This document shows, piece after piece, positions 1-5,501 of a stretch of 5,501 nucleotides of DNA. The stretch is from a bacterium. GTDB lineage: Bacteria; UBA9089; CG2-30-40-21. The stretch is from NCBI GenBank assembly GCA_030018795.1, contig JASEHA010000182.1, positions 1-5,501 on the forward strand, given 5' to 3'. Both the position numbers and the translations under genes were made by a program. The notes below the pieces were generated by a model. That model was not told the DNA's origin. It was given only the letters and a program-made list of their open reading frames with translations, and ran no database searches. Every line of letters starts with the position of its first letter. Position 1 is the first letter of the stretch.

Positions 1-9
1 AAGATAATA

Positions 10-64
10 GTAGCCCAACATTCTATGTTGGCATTAGATATACCAGGATAGAATCATGGGCTAC
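10..64. repeat. 55-nt imperfect palindrome (long stem-loop)
   Basis: The left arm GTAGCCCA-AC-ATTCTAT (10-26) pairs with the right arm ATAGAAT-CA-TGGGCTAC (48-64). This gives 8 bp, a 2x2 internal loop and 7 bp. After a G-G mismatch, pairing continues inward with U28-G46, U29-A45, G30-C44 and G31-C43, and then A33-U41 and U34-A40 around a small loop. A competing local hairpin also exists: CCAACAT (15-21) with ATGTTGG (25-31). No T-run follows on either strand close enough for a classical intrinsic terminator. It lies upstream of the response regulator. It could be a processed leader structure, a REP-like intergenic palindrome, or the hairpin of an upstream transcript. The pairing is seen directly; the role is unknown. 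Confidence 0.5.
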
Positions 65-95
65 GAAAGCTAAAAATTTCATAATGAGAATTGCT

Positions 96-155
96 GTCAG
101 ATTCGCAATCCACGATTTGTAGACTGCTCCTACCGTTTACTGACTCATTGCGAAT
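96..155. repeat. Interleaved inverted repeats upstream of the regulator
   Basis: Two inverted repeats overlap in the order A-B-A'-B'. GTCAG (96-100) is complementary to CTGAC (140-144), and ATTCGCAAT (101-109) is complementary to ATTGCGAAT (147-155). The 9-bp arms are perfect. As RNA the two stems would cross, giving a pseudoknot-type topology; as DNA the 9-bp arms could be a spaced operator. The second arm ends 20 bases before the preferred start codon at 176. Short inverted repeats of this size can arise by chance in a few kilobases, so the functional claim is weak. Confidence 0.3.
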
Positions 156-165
156 TCCATGACAT

Positions 166-169
166 GGAG
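166..169 (+). promoter_or_regulatory. Shine-Dalgarno GGAG that selects the start at 176
   Basis: GGAG at 166-169 lies six bases before the ATG at 176, a normal spacing. The upstream in-frame ATG at 164 overlaps this motif and has only AT-rich sequence without a purine-rich SD in front of it. This favours the start at 176, whose product begins MPTILIVDDE as is typical for NtrC-type receivers. Confidence 0.6.
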
Positions 170-175
170 AATATT

Positions 176-1564
176 ATGCCTACGATATTAATTGTAGATG
201 ATGAGAGCGGTATAAGAAAAAGTATTCGGTTTGGACTTAAAAGGTCTGGGTATGAGATTATTGAAGCTGCCTGTGCATCAGAGGCAGTTGATTTGATAAA
301 CAACAATCATGTAGATATAATACTCTCTGATATGCGGATGCCTCAATATCCAGATGGTGATATAGATGATAAATGTGGGTTGAACCTGCTTAAGAAGGTA
401 AAAAAGATATCCCCTAATTCCTATATTATTGTGATGACTGCTCATGGAAGCATCGAGAATGCGGTCGAAGTCATGAAAGAGGGTGCCTTTGATTATCTGC
501 CAAAACCGTTTTCCATGGATGAGTTGCGTATAAAAGTGGATAAGGCACTGGCACAAATGAAAATTGTAAATGAAAACAAGTATCTTCGTGAACAGATGAA
601 AAATTATGAAGGGACAATAATAGGCAATAGTGAGGCAATAAAAGATGTGTGGAAATCTATCCATGATGTAGCCAAAACAAATGTACCTGTTTTTATCAAT
701 GGTGAGAGTGGGGTTGGCAAGGAACTGGTAGCCAGGGCTATCCATAATAATAGCCAGAGGAAAAACAATGTTTTTATGGCCGTAAATCTCGGAGCTATTC
801 CCGGAAATCTTATTGAAAGTGAGTTGTTTGGCCATGAAAAAGGGGCATTTACCGATGCTGTAGCCCAAAGGATAGGCAGATTTGAAGCAGCAGATGGCGG
901 CAGCCTGTTCCTGGATGAAATTGGAGAGATTGATATGAATCTCCATGTAAAGCTGCTCAGGGTATTGCAGGAACAATGCTTTGAAAGGATAGGTGGTAAT
1001 ACTACGATTAAAACCAATGTTCGTATTATAGCCGCAACCAATTCTAAGCTGGAAGATAAAATAAGGGAAGGGAAATTTCGGGAGGATCTCTTTTTCAGGA
1101 TTAATGTGTTTCCTATTCATGTCCCCCCTTTAAGGCAAAGAAAAGAGGATATCTCTGAGTTGGTGGATCATTTTATTAACAAGTATGAACAAGGACTTTC
1201 AAAAGCATTTAAGGGGATTACACCCAATGCCTTAACCGCTCTAATGGAATCCAATTGGCCTGGTAATATTCGTGAGCTGGAGAATGTAGTTCAGAGAATG
1301 ATGATCAAAGGTAAAGGGGATTATCTTGATGTCAAAGATATCCCCGGAGAAATAACCACATTATCTTCAGCCAACTTTGAAGGCATTGTCGATACTCTTT
1401 TCGATGTTTTTAATCCAGAGGATGGAAAATCTCTCTGGAATACTACCATGGATACCCTTGCCGCAATTGCATTCAAACGAACAAAAAAGAAACATGCTGC
1501 CGCTCAACTATTGGGAATATCAAAGCCTACCCTGTATCACTGGCTGAAGAGTGTGGAGGGGTGA
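176..1564 (+). CDS. NtrC-family sigma-54-dependent response regulator
   Basis: A complete 462-residue cytoplasmic two-component regulator, a normal length for the NtrC/ZraR/AtoC group; starting at 164 would add MENI. Residues 1-125 are the receiver: acidic pocket D8/D9, phosphoacceptor D52 in SDMRMP, switch T88, and K110 in the KPF motif. Residues 148-380 are the AAA+ activator: Walker A GESGVGKE (176-183), sigma-54 contact loop GAFTDA (223-228), Walker B GGSLFLDEIGE (241-251), sensor I VRIIAATN (282-289), arginine-rich PPLRQRKEDI (317-326) and sensor II WPGNIRELEN (361-370). Residues 429-460 form a Fis-type helix-turn-helix (AAQLLGISKPTLYHWLK). By family, phosphorylation by a histidine kinase permits oligomerisation and ATP-driven opening of sigma-54 promoters. 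Oddities: about eight extra residues, mostly acidic, follow MP at 56, and the usual GAFTGA reads GAFTDA. No cognate kinase lies in the window, so the signal and targets are unknown. The family call is very secure; a specific gene name is not justified. Confidence 0.97.
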   Translation: MPTILIVDDESGIRKSIRFGLKRSGYEIIEAACASEAVDLINNNHVDIILSDMRMPQYPDGDIDDKCGLNLLKKVKKISPNSYIIVMTAHGSIENAVEVMKEGAFDYLPKPFSMDELRIKVDKALAQMKIVNENKYLREQMKNYEGTIIGNSEAIKDVWKSIHDVAKTNVPVFINGESGVGKELVARAIHNNSQRKNNVFMAVNLGAIPGNLIESELFGHEKGAFTDAVAQRIGRFEAADGGSLFLDEIGEIDMNLHVKLLRVLQEQCFERIGGNTTIKTNVRIIAATNSKLEDKIREGKFREDLFFRINVFPIHVPPLRQRKEDISELVDHFINKYEQGLSKAFKGITPNALTALMESNWPGNIRELENVVQRMMIKGKGDYLDVKDIPGEITTLSSANFEGIVDTLFDVFNPEDGKSLWNTTMDTLAAIAFKRTKKKHAAAQLLGISKPTLYHWLKSVEG

Positions 1565-1645
1565 TAGAGAAGACTTGTTACTCGATGTTCAAGTTTTTTC
1601 AACCTGCGATATTGGTTCACCTTTTTCTACAGAAGTGACCACAAG
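1565..1645. other. Spacer after the regulator gene, no gene seen
   Basis: This AT-rich stretch has stops in all forward frames and no convincing coding content. The only structure is a weak stem, GGTTCAC (1614-1620) with GTGACC (1635-1640), which needs a bulged T and a 14-base loop containing five T residues. It does not look like a standard rho-independent terminator. The regulator and the next gene may therefore share a transcript, or the terminator may be of another type. No sigma-54 type GG-N10-GC element was found here by position-by-position reading. Confidence 0.5.
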
Positions 1646-1650
1646 GAGGT
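1643..1650 (+). promoter_or_regulatory. Strong Shine-Dalgarno-like motif without a start codon
   Basis: AAGGAGGT is an 8-base complement to the 3' end of 16S rRNA, yet no ATG, GTG or TTG follows at a usable distance. It overlaps the beginning of the 18-bp repeat array. It may be an accidental part of the repeat border (the repeat itself carries GAGGTAGCA), a ribosome standby site, or the remnant of a lost start. Confidence 0.3.
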
Positions 1651-1754
1651 AGCACTGGCAGCAAACCTTTTGCCTCTGGCAGAGGTAGCACTGGCAGCAG
1701 ACCTTCTGCTGGCAGCAGACCTTCTGCTGGCAGCAGACCTTCTGCCTCTGGCAG
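1646..1754. repeat. 18-bp-period hairpin-forming tandem repeat array
   Basis: The array is six 18-bp periods long. It begins with GAGGTAGCA (1646-1654), the right half of unit B. Then come A1 CTGGCAGCAAACCTTTTG (1655-1672), B CCTCTGGCAGAGGTAGCA (1673-1690), three identical A copies CTGGCAGCAGACCTTCTG (1691-1708, 1709-1726, 1727-1744) and CCTCTGGCAG (1745-1754), the left half of B. The A unit is 61% G+C by count, well above the flanks. Where A follows A, CAGCAGA-CCT-TCTGCTG (for example 1695-1711) forms a 7-bp stem with a 3-base loop, extendable by CTG/CAG past a G-G mismatch. A1 differs from the other A copies at two positions that pair with each other (G-C to A-T), so the hairpin is kept. 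The 18-bp period leaves some frames open, which produces a spurious cysteine-rich frame on the minus strand. Function unknown. Confidence 0.9.
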
Positions 1755-1774
1755 GTCGCAACTATCAAGATATA

Positions 1775-1783
1775 TAAGGAGGT
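1775..1783 (+). promoter_or_regulatory. Near-ideal ribosome binding site of the exoprotein gene
   Basis: TAAGGAGGT is complementary over nine bases to the anti-Shine-Dalgarno and ends nine bases before the ATG at 1793. An in-frame TAA at 1787-1789 lies directly upstream of that ATG, so translation in this frame cannot begin earlier. Together these fix the start of the large gene and suggest efficient translation. Confidence 0.93.
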
Positions 1784-1792
1784 TGATAAAAA

Positions 1793-4700
1793 ATGGTTGC
1801 TCAACTGAAAAAATATTATGGTTTGTTGAAAAAGGTGGAACTGAAACACTGGCTTATCGTGTTGACTGTGTGGGGGATTTTGGGGCTGTGGGCGGATTGG
1901 GCAGGGGCAAAGGTCTTCACAACCGATAACCTGATCAAAAATCCCGGGGCAGAAAACAGTACAAATGACTGGGTAAAGTCTGGTGATGCTGATACATCTT
2001 TTAACGTCTACAGGGGTGTTGTAGATAAAGATGATAACTATCTTCTAAGACCACATTCAGGAGATGCGTTATTTTGCCTCAAAGGTTACCATATAGATAA
2101 CTCACTTACCTGTATAGTTTCTCAAGAGATAGACATTTCAAAATATGTCGATGAAGCGATAGACAATAAGGTAAAGCTGACTTTTAGTGGCTGGCTCACA
2201 GATAATGATGATAGAGATTCCACCGAAATAGAGATACAGGAGATATCTTTTAAGAGCGTTAGCGGCAATGATTACATATGGAAAAATGCGACAATAACAG
2301 TGGCAGTAGCAACAGGAACCACAAAGATCACAGTCAAAATGAAGGCAAGCAATAATCAGGGTGACAATAGTGATGCGTTCTCTGGCTATTTTGACGACCT
2401 GAGTCTAACCCTTACTTATGAGAGAGCAGTAGGAGAATTGGAAGTAACAACCTCTACCTGGGATTATAGCTTTGGAAATATCTATCTCCCTAAGAATGCT
2501 ACTACAAAAGAGTATAGCCAGAAAAAGTTTTCTTTCAAGCTTAAGAATACCGGGGACGCTGATTCGGTCACAACGTGGTGGCTTGAGAGAAACAAAGACA
2601 AAGCAAACATAGTGAGGTGGGATAAAGGATCAGGAGAACTAAAAAGTGGTGAAAGTGAGACAGTGGAGGTGTATATCGAGCCTACTGCCACTGGTAATCT
2701 CGAGGATGCCTTCTGGATTCACTATGATGATGTTAAGTGGAAATATTATTTTAAGGTTTCAGCTAATGTATACGATACAACAAAAATCAACTATTCTTGG
2801 CTTGGAACTGGAACAAACGGCAAGGTTAATATAGGAATAAATAATACTCAGGGTTTTGAGGTGAATAAATCTGCAGGCCCTTTCAATCCTGATGCAATAT
2901 TTGGTGGATACTTTTGGAAAAAATCGGCAAAGCTTAGCTCTGAAGAGCAAAAAGCACTTACTGCTAATGATTTTGATGTAACTACGAGTTCGATAAAAAG
3001 CTATGCCTTCTCTGATCTTGGTGAATATACGCTTTATTGTGCAGCTAAGGAAACAATTGGCAGTAATCAAATTGTTGGAGATATTATAGAAATCCCTGTT
3101 CGTGTCTGGAAGCTTCCAAAAGTCAGTGATACTCCGGAAACAACCAGTTCATGGTATGCTAATAGTGAAAAATATATTGGTATTAAAAACCAGCCTGTTT
3201 ATCTGAAGGCTACAGGGACAACAACTAATGGGGATTCCTCCGAAAAGATTGAGAAATTCATCTGGGATTTTAATAATGACTGGAAAAATATTGAAAAGGA
3301 ACAGACTTCAGACCATTCTGTCTCATACATATTTAATACAGCCAACCTGAACCAGAGAATTCGGTGTAAGGCTGTCACAAATTATGGTATCCAGAGTGAA
3401 GAGCAGGTGTTTGACCTGAAGATCTATGAGCCAGTGAAGGTAGATACCCAGGGACCATACACTGGCAGACCGGAAAAGCCGGTTAAACTGAAATGTTCGT
3501 TTAACAATATGAGTTATCCGGGAGCCACTTATCAATATCAATGGGAGGTTTATGATGGTTCTTATCGGTCTGTGTCTACAAATGAGCGTGGTGAAGCAGA
3601 ATATGCATGGAAAAAGAATGGGCAGTATTCAATCAAGGTAAGGGTAACAGTAACTACAGAGGAAGGTATGGTAATAACTGGTGAAGCTTCCTCTCATGTT
3701 ACTATTGATGCCGGCAAGCCAACAGCCATGCCTGGAGGTCCCTATAAAGGCGGTATATTTGGCGGTAATTTTTCACCCATTCAGTTTGAGGGGAATCACC
3801 CGGATTTTGTTGAATATGCGGATATAGGACATATTGATACATGGATATGGTCTTTTAAGCAAGGTGGGAGTTCTGATATCTGGAACCCTGCCCGGGCATT
3901 TACTTATGCAGGTGAATATTTTGCCACCCTGAAGGTTAGATCAGAATATGGGAAATGGAGTGATCCTAAAGAGGCTCATGTGGAAGTGATTGATGGTAAG
4001 ATTGCCGGGTATGTCCGTGCCGCAGATCTGCGAACACCAGTTGGAAGTGTAACCTTGAGCCTTACCTCAAGCCATGTGGATGGAAATGTTCTGCGTCGAA
4101 TTGCAAACCATGATCCTACCCTGACTGCCACTGATACTGAGATTGGTGTTATCCTCCGGACTGAAACCGATAATAAGGGCTGCTTCGAGTTTGCTCATCT
4201 ACCTTTGGGTAATTATCGAATCCGGGCAAGTAAGGGTGAAGGGGATGGGGCACACGAGTTTGAAAAATCAATTATAGTCACAGATCTTACCCTGGATGGA
4301 CCCGATCAGTTGGCTATTGACTTTGTGGATATTACTGTCTTTCCAGTTGGAGGCAGGGTGGTTTACAGCATGCAGAAAAACGGGGTGGATGTGCTGGTAG
4401 AAGATGTTTTTGTTAATGCCCAGTTACCGGGGATACCCGGTTTTGCACAGGCTGAGCCGAGTAAAAAATCACTCTCTGCCACAGGCGTTAATTACAGTAT
4501 GCCACTGCTTGCTGGCAAATACCTGTTTTTAGCCCAAAAAGCAGGACACGATATCCGTATTAAGGAAGATACACCGAACTATAATAAAAATACTCAATTG
4601 GTCACCATTGAAAATGCCAGAACCAATATTGATTTTATCGATCACACCACCCGCAAGTTGACTGTATTTGTTGTAGATTCTGGTGGATATAAGATAGCCA

Positions 4701-5501
4701 GTCAGTCGGTTACTGTCAGTGGTGATAACGGACAGGCTGAAGGCATATCTGATCAGGCAGACGGCAAACTTGAGGCTATTTTGAATCCTGGTAAATATAC
4801 GGTATATGTTAAGGGTGCCCTGCCTGAGGAAAAAGAAGTGGATTTAAACTATGGAGATCAGGCTGTGCAGATGATTATTCCTACTAAGATTGACCTCTCT
4901 GCTTCTGCTGTGGGTCCGATGCCAAAGCTTGTTGATGGAGACTTTCTTGAATTTCTAATAAAAGATTGTGGTATAAAACTGGAAGAGATTGATACTATTG
5001 AGGGATATATGATTTACCTTCCTCCACCAAACTCCATAGGACATACCTTTACTGTTAAGCCTACTGCTAATGGGCATCCAGTAGGAAGTTTTACGCTCTA
5101 TATCAGGGATGAGGTAAGCATGCTAACCCCTGACCCGCCTGCGGAAGAGAAACAAATGTCTGACAGTAACGAGTATAAATACAGAATGATTGCCGGCTTG
5201 CCAAAAACAACTGCAGATGACCCGCCATTAGCAGCTACAAAGACGGTTACCTTCTGGGTGAAGAAGGATGGTTATCTGGATAGTGATAAGGTGACTATTG
5301 AGGTAACTGTCTTGGGCGATATAGATAAGGGGCTTATGGGTGATATTGTTTCTCTTCCAAGTATAAATTATCTGGTTCTCCATGACCCGCCAGGGGATGG
5401 CAGCTATTGCTATCTGGATGATTCTCTAACTGTGAGATCTTTTTTATGGGACGTTCAATTGGAAATAGACCGGGAGAGGAAGAAGGTACCGGTTTATCCT
5501 G
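1793..5501 (+). CDS. Large secreted multidomain PKD/carboxypeptidase-regulatory-like protein (3' end beyond window)
   Basis: An unbroken frame gives 1236 complete residues and no stop before the window edge. Residues 1-39 are a Sec signal peptide: basic start, hydrophobic 20-34, AGA cleavage site before K40. Residues 46-209 resemble a CBM4_9-type jelly roll, opening with NLIKNPGAE and closing with GYFDDLSLTL. Residues 213-328 look like an ASH/Ig-type strand domain (SFGNI, FKLKNTGDADS). Three PKD-like domains follow at about 461-546 (WDFNNDW), 550-641 (GPYTG, YQYQWEVYDG) and 642-735 (PGGPYKGG, WIWSF, AFTYAGEYFATLKV). From 736, carboxypeptidase-regulatory/Cna-B-like sandwiches appear (IAGYVRAADLRTPVGSV, FEFAHLPLGNYRI, GGRVVY at 853-858, LLAGKYLFLAQKAGH, NPGKYTVYVKG at 998-1008). 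Near the edge is LVLHDPPGDGS (1194-1204). No catalytic domain, transmembrane anchor or dockerin is visible in this part. Such architectures are typical of exported adhesion, surface-layer or polysaccharide-binding proteins; the exact role is unknown. Assignments are from strand patterns and motifs, so boundaries are approximate. The gene lies 228 bases after the regulator gene on the same strand. Confidence 0.95.
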   Translation, partial: MVAQLKKYYGLLKKVELKHWLIVLTVWGILGLWADWAGAKVFTTDNLIKNPGAENSTNDWVKSGDADTSFNVYRGVVDKDDNYLLRPHSGDALFCLKGYHIDNSLTCIVSQEIDISKYVDEAIDNKVKLTFSGWLTDNDDRDSTEIEIQEISFKSVSGNDYIWKNATITVAVATGTTKITVKMKASNNQGDNSDAFSGYFDDLSLTLTYERAVGELEVTTSTWDYSFGNIYLPKNATTKEYSQKKFSFKLKNTGDADSVTTWWLERNKDKANIVRWDKGSGELKSGESETVEVYIEPTATGNLEDAFWIHYDDVKWKYYFKVSANVYDTTKINYSWLGTGTNGKVNIGINNTQGFEVNKSAGPFNPDAIFGGYFWKKSAKLSSEEQKALTANDFDVTTSSIKSYAFSDLGEYTLYCAAKETIGSNQIVGDIIEIPVRVWKLPKVSDTPETTSSWYANSEKYIGIKNQPVYLKATGTTTNGDSSEKIEKFIWDFNNDWKNIEKEQTSDHSVSYIFNTANLNQRIRCKAVTNYGIQSEEQVFDLKIYEPVKVDTQGPYTGRPEKPVKLKCSFNNMSYPGATYQYQWEVYDGSYRSVSTNERGEAEYAWKKNGQYSIKVRVTVTTEEGMVITGEASSHVTIDAGKPTAMPGGPYKGGIFGGNFSPIQFEGNHPDFVEYADIGHIDTWIWSFKQGGSSDIWNPARAFTYAGEYFATLKVRSEYGKWSDPKEAHVEVIDGKIAGYVRAADLRTPVGSVTLSLTSSHVDGNVLRRIANHDPTLTATDTEIGVILRTETDNKGCFEFAHLPLGNYRIRASKGEGDGAHEFEKSIIVTDLTLDGPDQLAIDFVDITVFPVGGRVVYSMQKNGVDVLVEDVFVNAQLPGIPGFAQAEPSKKSLSATGVNYSMPLLAGKYLFLAQKAGHDIRIKEDTPNYNKNTQLVTIENARTNIDFIDHTTRKLTVFVVDSGGYKIASQSVTVSGDNGQAEGISDQADGKLEAILNPGKYTVYVKGALPEEKEVDLNYGDQAVQMIIPTKIDLSASAVGPMPKLVDGDFLEFLIKDCGIKLEEIDTIEGYMIYLPPPNSIGHTFTVKPTANGHPVGSFTLYIRDEVSMLTPDPPAEEKQMSDSNEYKYRMIAGLPKTTADDPPLAATKTVTFWVKKDGYLDSDKVTIEVTVLGDIDKGLMGDIVSLPSINYLVLHDPPGDGSYCYLDDSLTVRSFLWDVQLEIDRERKKVPVYP

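Noticed and set aside
13..64. Possible integron attC-like site: GCCCAAC (13-19) fits RYYYAAC and a palindrome follows
   Set aside because: The opposite end reads CATGGGC rather than the required GTTRRRY, and there is no integrase gene or cassette structure.
3..122. Open forward frame reading into the window and ending with TAG at 120-122, possible 3' end of an upstream gene
   Set aside because: 39 open codons are not significant by chance, the sequence matches no family I recognise, and it runs through the long palindrome. Sequence to the left would decide.
278..1120. Minus-strand open frames inside the response regulator gene (also 604-1041)
   Set aside because: They lie antisense to a gene with all NtrC-family motifs in place, show no recognisable domain, and have compositions expected of shadow frames.
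1646..1754. CRISPR array
   Set aside because: The units are contiguous 18-mers without unique spacers of constant length, and no cas gene is present.
1565..1792. Sigma-54 promoter for the exoprotein gene; several TGGCAGCA and TTGC strings look tempting
   Set aside because: Every GC in this gap was checked for GG twelve bases upstream. None fits; the closest are one base too long (GG-N11-GC at 1648 and 1684) and arise from the repeat units.
1589..1849. Minus-strand 86-codon frame rich in QQKVCC repeats
   Set aside because: Its unusual cysteine-rich sequence is just the 18-bp tandem array read in one frame, and 18 is a multiple of three. It also overlaps the start and signal peptide of the strongly supported exoprotein gene.
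2482..3541. Several short open frames on both strands inside the exoprotein gene
   Set aside because: They overlap a continuous frame with signal peptide, SD and domain motifs, and none has an SD or family motif of its own.

Overview
The window is AT-leaning bacterial DNA with two protein-coding genes on the + strand, separated by a 228-base gap that holds a compact tandem repeat. Both genes point to a Gram-negative-type or candidate-phylum bacterium that uses sigma-54 and secretes large modular beta-rich proteins. Anaerobic deltaproteobacterial-like, Planctomycete-like or uncultured-phylum genomes are all possible; no marker here fixes the taxon.

Layout. Positions 1-175 hold no gene I can support, but they contain two inverted-repeat structures: a 55-nt imperfect hairpin (10-64) and an interleaved pair of short inverted repeats (96-155). 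Positions 176-1564 encode a complete NtrC-type response regulator: receiver domain, AAA+ sigma-54 activator domain and Fis-type DNA-binding helix-turn-helix. The ATG at 164 is possible, but the ATG at 176 has the better ribosome binding site. Positions 1565-1792 are intergenic. From 1646 to 1754 they carry an array with an 18-bp period and the order half-B, A, B, A, A, A, half-B. Its A units fold as hairpins, and the variant A copy differs at two positions that pair with each other. A near-perfect Shine-Dalgarno (1775-1783) follows the array and drives the second gene.

From 1793 to the right edge (5501) one uninterrupted frame runs without a stop: at least 1236 residues of a secreted multidomain protein. 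It has a signal peptide, a carbohydrate-binding-module-like jelly-roll domain, an ASH/Ig-like domain, three PKD-like domains and several carboxypeptidase-regulatory/Cna-B-like beta-sandwich repeats. It continues past the window.

How they may work together: the regulator could control the exoprotein gene or other sigma-54 genes. However, no site with -24/-12 spacing (GG-N10-GC) is present in either gap and no sensor kinase lies in the window, so the link is only positional. The most unusual elements are the hairpin-forming 18-bp array, an acidic insertion beside the receiver phosphorylation site, and the composite architecture of the exoprotein with its HDPPGDGS motif. I do not see a complete undescribed system such as a defence island, CRISPR array or mobile element.
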